Shown: positions 26,371-35,191, numbered from the stretch's first letter. The stretch is 64,000 bases of DNA from Stappia sp. TSB10P1A (GCF_900185725.1 NZ_FYAU01000024.1:124001-188000); one strand, 5' to 3'. The notes: a model not told the origin generated them from the sequence alone. Numbers and translations: made by a program.

Positions 26371-26737
26371 AATGAAATCCTCCCTGGATATGCGACTTGG
26401 TGGATGCGGGCTTGCGCAACGCCGAAAATCCGGCCGGACAATCCCTCATTGGCACCGTAACGACGTTACGCACGCCCGCCGTCAGCCCGCCCTCCTCCGG
26501 ATGGAACGCGCTGTCGAAAGGCATATTTGTTGTGAAGGAACTTGGCGCGGCGACCGTCACCGCCCTGATCCGCAACGCCGGCACCGATCGCGAGAGTCGA
26601 AACGCGGGTTGCCCCCTGGCCACCGATGGCGCACGTGACTTCGCTTCAGCGTATGGATTTCCATCCATCCGTCCTTCCTCCCGTCTCATAACCGTAGCGC
26701 ATGAGGACATGGACGTTTATGCGATGTTGGACGCCTT

Positions 26738-26754
26738 ACATCGCGTTTTGTTAT
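26738..26754. promoter_or_regulatory. Putative LysR-type operator, site 3 (upstream of extradiol dioxygenase)
   Basis: ACATCGCGTTTTGTTAT, with T-N11-A (T at 26741, A at 26753) in the AT-N11-AT core. It matches site 1 at about 15 of 21 aligned positions when the flanks are included, with the shared TCGC and GTTAT blocks. It lies about 370 bp upstream of the dioxygenase start, further than usual for an activator site. Confidence 0.45.
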
Positions 26755-27097
26755 AAGAGGCTTAAGTAACAAATGACCTGCGGAAGAGGAATGAACCGCT
26801 AGTGCTCGTCTCTTCTCCATTTTAGGTGACGAGGGAAGAGCGTGCGCCACTCCGAAGAAGCGCCGGTCCATATCGAGGGTTTTGGCGGGTGTCCAGCCGC
26901 TACCCGCACCATAAGCATGAGGCGGGTCAACTACAGGGGGTATAATTAGAGTCGGGACAATCCAGCGCTTCAGATGCCGCCGGAAGCTCCGGGAGGCAGG
27001 AGACTGCGCTGCGCCATACCAATTCCAATGGCGCGCTACCGCATTCAGCAATGCGATTTCATCTGCTTACATGCCGAGCGCTGAGGAGCGTGCAAGC

Positions 27098-27123
27098 AAA
27101 AGGCGCCTCTCAAGGCGCCTTTT
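27098..27123 (-). terminator. Terminator of tRNA-Gly
   Basis: Perfect 10-bp stem AAAAGGCGCC/GGCGCCTTTT with a 6-nt loop, 25 nt beyond the tRNA 3' end; the stem itself ends in the TTTT run. Confidence 0.85.
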
Positions 27124-27141
27124 AAGCTCTTACTTTCTTTT

Positions 27142-27170
27142 GGAAAACTGGAGCGGGCGATGGGATTCGA
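27142..27170 (-). repeat. Right copy of 29-bp direct repeat (end of intact tRNA-Gly)
   Basis: Covers the last 22 nt of tRNA-Gly(GCC) and seven bases beyond. It matches 4979-5007 at 26 of 29 positions in the same orientation; the seven bases outside the tRNA match at six of seven, more than tRNA conservation alone would explain. Confidence 0.6.
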
Positions 27171-27223
27171 ACCCACGACCCCAACCTTGGCAAGGTTGTG
27201 CTCTACCCCTGAGCTACGCCCGC
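27149..27223 (-). tRNA. tRNA-Gly (anticodon GCC)
   Basis: A 75-nt cloverleaf with encoded CCA. Acceptor GCGGGCG/CGCCCGC fully paired, discriminator T, anticodon stem CAACC/GGTTG with loop TTGCCAA, T-loop TTCGAAT. Its 3' end faces the catabolic cluster, the correct orientation for an element inserted at the tRNA 3' end. Confidence 0.98.
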
Positions 27224-27480
27224 ATCAGTTTGTGGCTGCCGGCCGCGACCGGCGCCTGAGGTGGGCTGTATATGAACCAAGGCGCTACGGATTGCAACAG
27301 TGTTTTTCGCGCGTCGCGGGCTGTGGATGATCAGTGGATTTCCGGGCCCTTGCAAGCTTTGCGCGAGCCCCGGCTTGTGCGGAACCCGCCGCCTCGGCTA
27401 GATCGTTGGAGCCTCGGTTCGCGAGGCGAAATCGAGCCTTCCCGCCGGAAATCCGGTTCCCAGGATCAGGACAGGAGCCC

Positions 27481-27996
27481 ATGCCGGCCAGCCGCCAGGA
27501 CCTTCTCGCCTTTCTCGACGGCCTCGCCATCGACGTCACGACGCGCGATCATCCGGCCGTCTTCACGGTCGCCGAATCCACCGAAATCCACGACGAAATT
27601 CCCGGCGGCCATACCAAGAACCTGTTCCTGAAGGACAAGAAGGGCCGCATCTTCCTCGTTGTGGCGCTGCATGACGCGGAGATCGACCTGAAGTCGATCC
27701 ACCAGCGCATCGGCGCGCAAGGACGGGTCTCCTTCGGCAAGCCCGACCTCTTGATGGAGGTGCTTGGCGTACCACCCGGATCGGTGACGCCGCTCGCCCT
27801 GATCAACGACCGCGACGCGCAGCGCGTCACGCCGATCTTCGATGCGACAATGATGGAGGTCGAGCCGCTCAACTTCCACCCGCTGGAGAACACCGCGACC
27901 ACGACGATCTCGCGCCAGGGGCTGCTGGCGTTTGCGCGCGCCTGCGGTCATGAGCCGCTGATCATCGCCGTATCGGACAAGCAAGGCGCGGTTTGA
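27481..27996 (+). CDS. Prolyl-tRNA editing protein (ProX/YbaK-like aminoacyl-tRNA deacylase)
   Basis: A 171-residue free-standing editing domain that hydrolyses mischarged Ala-tRNA(Pro) or related mischarged tRNAs. The family pattern is present: HPAVFTVAES near the N-terminus, HTKNLFLKDKKGRIFLVVALHDAE with the conserved lysine, VPPGSVTPLALIND, and NFHPLENTATTTIS with the conserved His and Asn-Thr block. ACAGGAG precedes the ATG. A conserved gene in many alphaproteobacteria, monocistronic here with the cnoX gene 149 bp downstream. Confidence 0.92.
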   Translation: MPASRQDLLAFLDGLAIDVTTRDHPAVFTVAESTEIHDEIPGGHTKNLFLKDKKGRIFLVVALHDAEIDLKSIHQRIGAQGRVSFGKPDLLMEVLGVPPGSVTPLALINDRDAQRVTPIFDATMMEVEPLNFHPLENTATTTISRQGLLAFARACGHEPLIIAVSDKQGAV

Positions 27997-28145
27997 ATTT
28001 TGCCGCCGATGCGCCCATGTTAGGCGCAACAGGCGGGAGCCCTCCCGATCGCCCCGATCCCATCGCGGCGGGCCGAAGGGATCCAGACGAATCACGCCGC
28101 GGACAGGCTCATGCAGGCCGTCCGCGCAACCGGGGACGACAGGGT

Positions 28146-29135
28146 ATGAGCAACGACGGTTTTTCGGTCGGAGGCAGCTTCGGCGGCTCCTTCGGCGGGG
28201 GCGGCTACGGATCCCGTCCCGCCCCGACGGGCGGCGCCGGCCCCGTGGCACCCGCCCCGGCGGCCGACGTCATTCGCGACGTCACCACCCAGACCTTCAT
28301 GGCCGACGTCATCGACGCCTCGCGCAAGCAGCCAGTGCTCGTCGATTTCTGGGCACCGTGGTGCGGTCCCTGCAAGCAGTTGACGCCGGTGCTGGAAAAG
28401 GCGGTGCGCGATGCGCGCGGCGCCGTCATCCTTGCCAAGATGAACATCGACGACCATCCGGAAGTGGCTGGCCAGCTCGGCATTCAGTCGATCCCGGCGG
28501 TGATCACCTTCAAGAACGGCCAGCCGGTCGACGGCTTCATGGGCGCACAGCAGGAAAGCCAGGTGAAGGCGTTCATCGAGCGGGTCGCCGGCCCGATCGG
28601 GCCGAGCGAGCTGGAGCAGGTGCTGACCCAGGCCGAAGCCGCGCGCGCGGCCGGCGATCTGGCGCAGGCCGCACAGCTCTACGCCGCCGCCCTGTCGATG
28701 GAGCCGGAAAACACTGTGGCGATCGGCGGCCTGGCCCAATGCTATGTTGCCGCCGAGGCGCTCGACAAGGCGCGCGAGGTGCTGGCGATGGCGCCGGAGG
28801 CGGCCGCGTCCGATCCGGCGATTTCGGCCGCCCGTGCGGCGCTGGAGCTGGCCGAACAGGCCAGCAGCCTCGGCGATCTCGCCGGTCTCGAGGCACGCAT
28901 CGCCGAAGACCCGTCCGACCACCAGGCCCGCTTCGATCTGGCCGTGGCGCTCGGCTCCAGCGCCGCGCGGCGCCAGGAGGCGGTGGACCAGTTGATCGAG
29001 ATCGTGCGCCGTGACCGGGAATGGAACGAGGACGGGGCGCGCAAGCAATTGCTGCAATTCTTCGAGGCCTGGGGCCCCAAGGATCCGGCCACCGCCTATG
29101 GACGGCGCCGCCTGTCCGCCGTGCTGTTTCGCTGA
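28146..29135 (+). CDS. cnoX: Thioredoxin-domain co-chaperone CnoX (YbbN)
   Basis: A 329-residue protein: glycine-rich N-terminus (residues 1-40), thioredoxin domain (about 45-150) with the active site WCGPC (Cys73, Cys76), then tetratricopeptide-type helical repeats rich in alanine (about 165-320). CnoX holds unfolding proteins and passes them to GroEL and DnaK during oxidative stress. E. coli CnoX has lost one active cysteine, but the CGPC pair is intact here, as in other alphaproteobacteria. The start at 28146 was chosen because the sequence before it has no conserved content. lonS and trm112 follow on the same strand. Confidence 0.9.
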   Translation: MSNDGFSVGGSFGGSFGGGGYGSRPAPTGGAGPVAPAPAADVIRDVTTQTFMADVIDASRKQPVLVDFWAPWCGPCKQLTPVLEKAVRDARGAVILAKMNIDDHPEVAGQLGIQSIPAVITFKNGQPVDGFMGAQQESQVKAFIERVAGPIGPSELEQVLTQAEAARAAGDLAQAAQLYAAALSMEPENTVAIGGLAQCYVAAEALDKAREVLAMAPEAAASDPAISAARAALELAEQASSLGDLAGLEARIAEDPSDHQARFDLAVALGSSAARRQEAVDQLIEIVRRDREWNEDGARKQLLQFFEAWGPKDPATAYGRRRLSAVLFR

Positions 29136-29296
29136 TCCCCGCGCCCCGGACTTCCGGCCGATACGACCGTCCGGAACGTGGCGCCCGTTTCCGCCTCGCG
29201 ACCCCCGTCACTGGCCGCGAGGCGCCTGCGCGCCCATATAGGAAGAGAGAAGGCGGGCCGCTGCCCGCCGCAACGCTTTCCAACGGGTGATCCGAC

Positions 29297-29977
29297 ATGC
29301 GCGCCGGAAACGCGATCTATTCCAATTTCTCCGACCTCCCGGCGACGGTGCCGCTGTTCCCGCTCGCCGGCGCGGTCCTGCTGCCGAAGGCGCAGATGCC
29401 GCTCAACATCTTCGAACCGCGCTATGTGGCGATGATCGACGCGGCACTGAGCGGCGAGCGGGTGATCGGCATGATCCAGCCGGATTTCGCCTCCGGGCGG
29501 AGCGAGGAGGCCGTGCCGCCGCTGGTCGGCATCGGCTGCCTGGGGCGCGTCATCGCCTTTCAGGAAACCGGCGATGGCCGCTACCTGGTGACACTCACCG
29601 GGATCGCCCGCTTCCGCCTGGCGGAGGAACTGGCAACGCTGACGCCCTATCGGATCGGGCGCATCGCCAGCGCCGGCTTCGCCGAGGATTTCGCCACCGG
29701 CCTCGGCGAGGACAAGGTCGACCGCGACGGGCTGGTGAAGACGCTGCGCGCCTATCTCGACGCGAACGATCTGGAAGCGGATTGGGACAGCATCGACCGC
29801 GCCTCCACCGAGGTGCTGGTCAACGCGCTCGCGATGATGAGCCCCTATGGCCCGGCGGAGAAGCAGGCGCTGCTGGAGGCGCCGGACCTGCGTACCCGTG
29901 CCGAGACCCTGGTGGCGCTGACCGAGGTCGACCTGGCGCGCCGCAGCCGCGACGACGGCGGGGTGACGCTGCAATAG
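29297..29977 (+). CDS. LON substrate-binding domain protein
   Basis: A 226-residue protein consisting of the N-terminal (LAN) substrate-binding domain of Lon protease without ATPase or peptidase. Motifs [43 protein letters not shown] and GIARFRL follow the family order. The C-terminal helical part covers about residues 130-220. Common downstream of cnoX in Hyphomicrobiales. It may act as an adaptor in protein quality control; this is inferred from location and fold only. Confidence 0.9.
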   Translation: MRAGNAIYSNFSDLPATVPLFPLAGAVLLPKAQMPLNIFEPRYVAMIDAALSGERVIGMIQPDFASGRSEEAVPPLVGIGCLGRVIAFQETGDGRYLVTLTGIARFRLAEELATLTPYRIGRIASAGFAEDFATGLGEDKVDRDGLVKTLRAYLDANDLEADWDSIDRASTEVLVNALAMMSPYGPAEKQALLEAPDLRTRAETLVALTEVDLARRSRDDGGVTLQ

Positions 29978-30104
29978 CGCGGGCCGCCCCTGGCTCGCTA
30001 CGCTTGGCCTGATGGTTCCCCCAGCCTGTTGCATTGCCGCGGGTGTCGTGGCAGCAATCGGCGCAGCAGCCGGGCTGCAAGGCCCGCACTGGAGACAAGA
30101 CGAG

Positions 30105-30308
30105 ATGGCGAGCGAACCTGTCCACACACTCGACCGCAAGCTCCTGGAGCTGCTGGTCTGTCCGCTGACCAAGACAACGCTGGAATACGACGCGCAGAAA
30201 CAGGAGTTGATCTCGCGTGTCGCAAAGCTCGCCTATCCGATCCGCGACGGCATCCCGATCATGCTGCCGGACGAGGCGCGCCCGCTTGACGATAGCGACA
30301 CGGCCTGA
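30105..30308 (+). CDS. Trm112 family protein
   Basis: A 67-residue protein with the Trm112/UPF0434 pattern: [17 protein letters not shown], then [18 protein letters not shown]. Eukaryotic Trm112 activates methyltransferases; bacterial members are small and their partner is generally unknown. Only one Cys of the zinc knuckle is kept. GGAGACAAGACG precedes the ATG. Confidence 0.9.
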   Translation: MASEPVHTLDRKLLELLVCPLTKTTLEYDAQKQELISRVAKLAYPIRDGIPIMLPDEARPLDDSDTA

Positions 30309-30338
30309 CCGGGTCGCACGCGGCAGGCTGAAACGACA

Positions 30339-30369
30339 AAGGGCCGGTCTCCCGCAGGAGCCGGCCCTT
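30339..30369. terminator. Bidirectional terminator between trm112 and leuB
   Basis: Stem AAGGGCCGG-TCTCC against GGAG-CCGGCCCTT with one bulge and a 3-nt loop, between the convergent stops of the Trm112 gene and leuB. T-runs are short on both sides. Confidence 0.7.
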
Positions 30370-30398
30370 CGCAGTCGTATTGCAGAATTCCGCCTTGG

Positions 30399-31511
30399 TC
30401 AGGCGCTCAGTGCATCCAGTTCGGCGACGATGGCATCGCCCATGGCCGCGGTGCCGATGGCGCTGTCGCCCTTGCCGGCGATGTCGCGGGTGCGCAGGCC
30501 CTTGTCGAGCGTCGCCGAGATGGCCTTCTCCAGCAGGTCCGCTTCCTCGACGAGGCCGAAGGAATAGCGCAGGCACATGGCAAAGCTGGCGATCATCGCG
30601 ATCGGATTGGCCGCGCCCTTGCCGGCAATGTCCGGCGCCGAGCCGTGCACCGGCTCGTAGAGCGCCTTGCGCTTGCCGGTTTCCGGATCCGGCGCACCGA
30701 GCGAGGCCGAGGGCAGCATGCCGAGCGAGCCGGTCAGCATGGCCGCAACGTCGGACAGCATGTCGCCGAACAGGTTGTCGGTGACGATGACGTCGAACTG
30801 CTTCGGCCAGCGGACCAGTTGCATGCCGCCGGCATCGGCCAGCATGTGCTCCAGTTCAACGTCCTGGTAGCCGTCCGCGTGGGCCTGGGTCACCACCTCG
30901 TTCCACAACACGCCCGACTTCATGACGTTGCGCTTTTCCATCGAGGTGACCTTGCCGCGGCGGGTGCGGGCCAGCTCGAAAGCGGCGCGGGCGATGCGGT
31001 CGATCTCGTAGGTCTCGTAGACCTGGGTGTCGACGGCGCGCTTCTGGCCGTTGCCGAGATCGGTGATCTCCTTCGGCTCGCCGAAATAGACGCCGCCGGT
31101 CAGCTCGCGCAGGATCAGGATGTCGAGGCCCTCGATCACCTCGCGCTTCAGCGACGAGGCATCGGCCAGCGCCGGATAGCAGATCGCCGGGCGCAGGTTG
31201 GCGAAGAGCTCCATGTCCTTGCGCAGCCGCAGCAGGCCGGCTTCCGGGCGCACGTCATAGGGAACGCCGTCCCACTTCGGGCCGCCGACCGCGCCGAACA
31301 GCACCGCGTCCGACGCCATGGCACGGCCCATCGCCTCTTCCGAAATCGCCTTGCCATGCGCGTCATAGGCGCAGCCGCCGACGAGGTCTTCCTCGGTCTC
31401 GAAGCTGGCGGTGCCGCGCGCGTTGAACCAGCCGAGCACCTTCTTCACCTCGCCCATGGTCTCGGGGCCGATGCCATCGCCGGGCAGGAGCAGCAGTTTG
31501 TAGGTCGTCAT
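30399..31511 (-). CDS. leuB: 3-isopropylmalate dehydrogenase
   Basis: Oxidative decarboxylation of 3-isopropylmalate to 2-oxoisocaproate, third step of leucine synthesis, NAD-dependent. The 370-residue protein has the family motifs [11 protein letters not shown] at the N-terminus, [14 protein letters not shown], and [12 protein letters not shown] with the metal-binding aspartates, then [13 protein letters not shown] near the C-terminus. The ATG at 31511 has GAGG twelve bases upstream. leuC is present 29 kb to the left, and leuD is not in the window. Confidence 0.97.
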   Translation of the reverse strand: MTTYKLLLLPGDGIGPETMGEVKKVLGWFNARGTASFETEEDLVGGCAYDAHGKAISEEAMGRAMASDAVLFGAVGGPKWDGVPYDVRPEAGLLRLRKDMELFANLRPAICYPALADASSLKREVIEGLDILILRELTGGVYFGEPKEITDLGNGQKRAVDTQVYETYEIDRIARAAFELARTRRGKVTSMEKRNVMKSGVLWNEVVTQAHADGYQDVELEHMLADAGGMQLVRWPKQFDVIVTDNLFGDMLSDVAAMLTGSLGMLPSASLGAPDPETGKRKALYEPVHGSAPDIAGKGAANPIAMIASFAMCLRYSFGLVEEADLLEKAISATLDKGLRTRDIAGKGDSAIGTAAMGDAIVAELDALSA

Positions 31512-31607
31512 GGAAAGCGTATCCTCGTGGATTTTCCGGGAAGGGCGGAAGAGATGATCTTTCAGGTTTTTGCTAGAACGTCGCGCGCCGCTTGGCAAGC
31601 ATGCGCC

Positions 31608-32567
31608 TCACCAGGCAGCGATGCTGCCCAGTTCGACATTGCCGCCGCAGACGAGCACGCCGACCCGTTCTCCCGGCGCCGGCCGGTAGGCGCCCGAGGT
31701 CAGCGCCGCAAGCGCGGTCGCCCCGCCAGGCTCGGCCGCCACCTGCAACTCGGCCCATAGCCGCGTCTGCGCCTCGCGGATCGCCTCGTCGGTCACCAGC
31801 AGGCTCTCATCCACATGACCCGAGCAGATCTTGTGCACCAGATCGCCGCAGCGCCGGGCACCGAGACTGTCGGCGGCGAGGCTGTCGACCGGCACGTCGA
31901 CCGGCCGGCCCGCCTCCAGCGCAGCGTTGAGCGCGCGCGAACCTTCCGGCTCGACCGCAACGACCCGCACCTTGCCGGCCAGCCACAGCGCGCAGCCGGA
32001 AATCAGCCCGCCGCCGCCGACCGCGATCAGCACCGTGTCGAGATCGGGCACCTGCTCCAGCCACTCCAGCGCCACCGTACCCTGGCCGGCAATCGTGCCG
32101 GGCGCATCATAGGCGTGAATGTCCATCGCGCCGGTCTCTTCCCGGTGGCGGGCGCAGGCTTCGGCCGCATCGGCATAGCGCATGCCGCCCACATGCAGCC
32201 TTGCGCCGGACGCGCGAATGCGGGCGATCTTGGCGGGCGCGGAGGTCTCGGGGACGAAGATGTCGGCGGGGTGGCCGAGGACGCCGGCCGCATAGGCGAC
32301 GGCCGCGCCGTGATTGCCGCCGGACGCCGCGGCAACGCCCGCCTGCGGAACCTTGGACGACAGCAGCGTGTTGAAGGCGCCGCGTGCCTTGAAGGAGCCG
32401 GTGTGCTGGACAAGCTCCAGCTTCATCGACAGCGAGGCGTCGATACCGAAGCTGCCGGCGCCGCTCTCGACCACCGGCGTGCGGCGCACCCGGCCGGCGA
32501 TCCGTAGGGCAGCGGCCTCAATGTCGGCGGCGGTGACGGAAAGACGCGTTGCAGCCGGATCGGTCAT
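31608..32567 (-). CDS. Threonine/serine dehydratase-like PLP enzyme
   Basis: A 319-residue fold-type II PLP enzyme. Lys60 in TGSFKARGAFN forms the Schiff base, and the phosphate-binding loop is GGGGLISGC. The length fits short threonine/serine deaminases and serine racemase-like proteins without a regulatory ACT domain. The ATG at 32567 is the best start. A second, more distant PLP dehydratase occurs at 60962-61948. Exact substrate (serine, threonine or hydroxyaspartate) cannot be read. Confidence 0.85.
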   Translation of the reverse strand: MTDPAATRLSVTAADIEAAALRIAGRVRRTPVVESGAGSFGIDASLSMKLELVQHTGSFKARGAFNTLLSSKVPQAGVAAASGGNHGAAVAYAAGVLGHPADIFVPETSAPAKIARIRASGARLHVGGMRYADAAEACARHREETGAMDIHAYDAPGTIAGQGTVALEWLEQVPDLDTVLIAVGGGGLISGCALWLAGKVRVVAVEPEGSRALNAALEAGRPVDVPVDSLAADSLGARRCGDLVHKICSGHVDESLLVTDEAIREAQTRLWAELQVAAEPGGATALAALTSGAYRPAPGERVGVLVCGGNVELGSIAAW

Positions 32568-32749
32568 GACATGGCTCCGTGAGAACATGATTGGGCGGGC
32601 AAGTCGGGCAGGCCGGCGGCACAGCGCGGCCCCTGCCAGCAACCTTTCGGCGCGCCGTGCAACAGCCGCGCTTCACCCCGCGGAAGATGAACCCGGTCGA
32701 GACGATCTGCGGTGCGGCGCGCTCCTGCGCGGCGAAGGGCGGTCCGGAA

Positions 32750-32781
32750 GCGGATGCGGGAAGGCACCTTCCCGCATCCGC
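32750..32781 (-). terminator. Strong hairpin after the amidohydrolase gene
   Basis: Perfect 15-bp stem (GCGGATGCGGGAAGG with CCTTCCCGCATCCGC) and a 2-nt spacer, 8 bases past the stop codon of the M20 gene. No T-run, so it may stop transcription poorly or protect the 3' end. Confidence 0.55.
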
Positions 32782-32788
32782 TCCTGCG

Positions 32789-33958
32789 TCAGGTCGACGG
32801 CATCGCCGTCTCGACCAGCTTGACCCAGTAGGAGCAGCCCACCGGGATCAGTTCGTCGTTGAAGTCATAGGCCGGGTGGTGGAGGTTGGCGCTGTCGCCG
32901 TTACCGACGAAGATGAAGGCGCCCGGACGCTCCAGCAGCATGAAGGAGAAGTCCTCGCCGCCCATGGTCGGGGCAACGTCCGTCACCACATTGTCGTCGC
33001 CGGAGATCTTGCGGGCAATGCCGGCAGCAAACTCGGTCTGCTTCGCGTGGTTGATGGTGATCGGGTAGTCGCGCTTGTAGTTGACCTCGGCCTTGGCGCC
33101 GAAGGCGGCGGCGATGGTCGGCACGATCTCCTTCAGCCGCCTCTCGGCAAGGTCGCGGATTTCCGGATCGAGCGTGCGCACGGTGCCGCGCAGGCGTGCC
33201 GTCTGCGGGATGACGTTGTCGGTGAAGCCGCCGTTGAAGGCGGTGATCGACACGACGACCGACTTCAGCGGATCGACATTGCGGCTGGCGATCGACTGCA
33301 CCGCCTGGATGATGTGAGCGCCGACCAGCAGCGTGTCGACCACCTCGTGCGGCTTGGCGGCGTGGCCGCCGACGCCCTCGATATCGATCTGGATGCGGTC
33401 GGCGGCGGCCATCATCGCGCCCGGGCGAATGTGGAAACTGCCGAGCGGCTCGCCCGGCATGTTGTGCATGCCGTAGACTTCCTGGATGCCGAACCGGTCC
33501 ATCAGCCCGTCGTCGACCATCGCCTTGGCGCCGGCTCCGCCCTCTTCGGCCGGCTGGAAAATGACCACCACGGTGCCGTCGAAATTACGGGTCTCGGAGA
33601 GATACTTGGCGGCGCCGAGCAGCATGGCGGTGTGGCCGTCATGGCCGCAGGCATGCATCTTGCCCGGAACGGTGGAGGCGTAAGGCTTGCCGGTGATCTC
33701 GTCGAGCGGCAGCGCGTCCATGTCGGCGCGCAGGCCGATCACCTTGCCGGAGCCGTTCGACCTGCCCTTGATGACGCCGACCACGCCAGTGCGACCGATG
33801 CCGGTCGCCACCTCATCGACCCCGAAGGCCTTCAGCTTGTCGGCGACCAGCTCGGAGGTGCGATGCGTGTCGTAGAGCAGCTCAGGATGGGCATGGATGT
33901 CACGGCGCCACTCGGTGATCTCCTCGGCGAGATCGGCGAAGCGGTTGATGATCGGCAT
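32789..33958 (-). CDS. M20 family amidohydrolase (hippurate hydrolase-like)
   Basis: A 389-residue M20D metallopeptidase. Motifs: RRDIHAHPELLYD, GLRADMDALPL, HACGHDGHTAMLLGAAKYL with metal-binding His residues, FQPAEEGGAGAKAM with the catalytic Glu pair, and MGGEDFSFMLLERPGAF. It hydrolyses N-acyl amino acids or related amides in the cytoplasm. The ATG at 33958 was chosen because the conserved domain begins about 10 residues later. Neighbours are monocistronic housekeeping genes, so no specific pathway is implied. Confidence 0.93.
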   Translation of the reverse strand: MPIINRFADLAEEITEWRRDIHAHPELLYDTHRTSELVADKLKAFGVDEVATGIGRTGVVGVIKGRSNGSGKVIGLRADMDALPLDEITGKPYASTVPGKMHACGHDGHTAMLLGAAKYLSETRNFDGTVVVIFQPAEEGGAGAKAMVDDGLMDRFGIQEVYGMHNMPGEPLGSFHIRPGAMMAAADRIQIDIEGVGGHAAKPHEVVDTLLVGAHIIQAVQSIASRNVDPLKSVVVSITAFNGGFTDNVIPQTARLRGTVRTLDPEIRDLAERRLKEIVPTIAAAFGAKAEVNYKRDYPITINHAKQTEFAAGIARKISGDDNVVTDVAPTMGGEDFSFMLLERPGAFIFVGNGDSANLHHPAYDFNDELIPVGCSYWVKLVETAMPST

Positions 33959-34103
33959 GATGGTCCTCTGGTCTTGTCGGGAGGCATATGAGACTGCGGC
34001 GCGGCCGCGAAGAGGCGCGTATCTGACGCCGAAAACGGGGGCTTGCGCAAGTCCCGGGGCCATTATGCCGGCCGACTTTCCCCCATCCCGCCTCGCCGCT
34101 GCG

Positions 34104-34769
34104 TCAGGTTTCCGGCGGCAGCAGCTCGTAGACGCTGGTGCGCTTGACCTCGTAATCCTCCAGCGAGCGGTTCACCGGCACATCGAAGGTGGCAAGATGC
34201 TGCATCCGGTCCTTCGGCAGATAGGCGCGGCCCGGATCGCCGACGAGGACGCGGGAGCCACGGGCAAGCGCCCGGTCGGCCCAGGCCAGCACCCGGCTTG
34301 CCATCGGCTTTTCGTAGAAGACGTCGCCGGTCAGGATCACCTCGGCATCGGGCGGGGCAAGGTCGAGCGGATCCTCGCCTTCAAGGGCGAAGCAGACCCC
34401 GTTCAACTCCATGTTCAACTGCGCGGCGGCGAGCGCGAAACGATCGATGTCGCAGGCCGTCGCCCGCGCCGCGCCCGAGCGCATCGCCGCGATCGCCGCC
34501 AGTCCCGAGCCGGTGGCGAAGTCGTAGACGCTGCGGCCGGCGACCAGCGCCGGTTCGTCGAGGATGTGGCGCGCAAGCGCCTGGCCGCCGGCCCAGGCAA
34601 AGGCCCAGAACGGCGGCGGCAGGCCGATGGCGCCGAGATCGTCCTCGGTCTTCTGCCACAGCGCTACCGCCTCGTCGGCCAGGTGCAGGCGGATCTCCGG
34701 CGCGTGCGGGACCGGATGGATCCGCGTGTTCGCCAGCACGAAGGCGCGCGGATCGACGGTCGCGCTCAT
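34104..34769 (-). CDS. Class I SAM-dependent methyltransferase (Nnt1/METTL-type)
   Basis: A 221-residue methyltransferase. Motif I is YDFATGSGLAAIAA, motif II ACDID, and LTGDVFYEKPMA carries the DxFY-type motif seen in lysine methyltransferases. PPPFWAFAWAGGQALARHIL before motif I is the hallmark of the family annotated as nicotinamide N-methylase or protein lysine methyltransferase. The start overlaps the EVE-protein stop by 4 bp (ATGA). Substrate unknown. Confidence 0.85.
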   Translation of the reverse strand: MSATVDPRAFVLANTRIHPVPHAPEIRLHLADEAVALWQKTEDDLGAIGLPPPFWAFAWAGGQALARHILDEPALVAGRSVYDFATGSGLAAIAAMRSGAARATACDIDRFALAAAQLNMELNGVCFALEGEDPLDLAPPDAEVILTGDVFYEKPMASRVLAWADRALARGSRVLVGDPGRAYLPKDRMQHLATFDVPVNRSLEDYEVKRTSVYELLPPET

Positions 34770-35188
34770 GCGTCCGTCAGGCCGCCCATCTCGCAGACGA
34801 TCTTCCACTCCTCTTCCGTCACCGGCTGCACCGACAGGCGCATGGACGTGACCAGCGCCATGCCGGCCAGCCGCGGCTCCGCCTTGACGTCGGCCAGCGT
34901 CACCGGCTTCGGCATGTCGCGGACCGCGCGGATATCGACGCACTCCCAGCGCGGATCGTCGGTAGTGCTGTCGGGATGGGCAAGCGCGCAGACCTCGACA
35001 ATGCCGACGACCTCCTTGCCGATGTTGGAATGGTAGAAGAAGCCGCGATCGCCGAGCTTCATCTCACGCATATTGTTGCGGGCCTGGTAATTGCGCACGC
35101 CGTCCCACTGCTGACCGGCGTCGCCCTTCGCCTTCTGCATCTCCCAGGACCACGCGTCCGGCTCGGACTTGAACAGCCAGTAGCGCAT
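34766..35188 (-). CDS. EVE domain protein
   Basis: A 140-residue EVE (PUA-like) domain, which binds modified bases in DNA or RNA. Motifs: YWLFKSEPDAWSW, WDGVRNYQARNNMREMKLGDRGFFYHS, EEWKIVCEMGG. Widely conserved in alphaproteobacteria next to YciI-like genes, as here, where it follows the YciI gene by 3 bp and overlaps the methyltransferase gene by 4 bp. Confidence 0.93.
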   Translation of the reverse strand: MRYWLFKSEPDAWSWEMQKAKGDAGQQWDGVRNYQARNNMREMKLGDRGFFYHSNIGKEVVGIVEVCALAHPDSTTDDPRWECVDIRAVRDMPKPVTLADVKAEPRLAGMALVTSMRLSVQPVTEEEWKIVCEMGGLTDA

Positions 35189-35191
35189 GCT

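Larger units (their letters stand above)
26371..27148. other. 778-bp region between dioxygenase gene and tRNA-Gly
   Basis: No protein gene supported: the open frames here are short, overlapping and match no family I know. The region contains LysR-type site 3 (26738-26754), a TATAAT on the plus strand at 26941-26946 without a clear -35 partner, and the tRNA-Gly terminator at its right end. It is the right edge of the putative island and may contain decayed sequence. Confidence 0.55.
4979..27170. mobile_element. Putative genomic island carrying aromatic catabolism (integrase lost)
   Basis: A 22.2-kb segment bounded by a 29-bp imperfect direct repeat of a tRNA-Gly 3' end, with an intact tRNA on one side only. 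It contains exclusively catabolic, transport and regulatory genes, while both outer flanks are housekeeping genes. This is the classic footprint of site-specific integration into a tRNA gene. Against it: no integrase, excisionase, transfer or phage gene is visible, and T-arm sequences of tRNAs are similar by nature. It is offered as an inference. Confidence 0.4.

Noticed and set aside
26270-27051. Open frames between the extradiol dioxygenase and tRNA-Gly, possible remnant regulator or integrase
   Set aside because: Their products overlap on both strands, show no integrase Arg-His-Arg-Tyr pattern and no helix-turn-helix; a pseudogene could not be supported.
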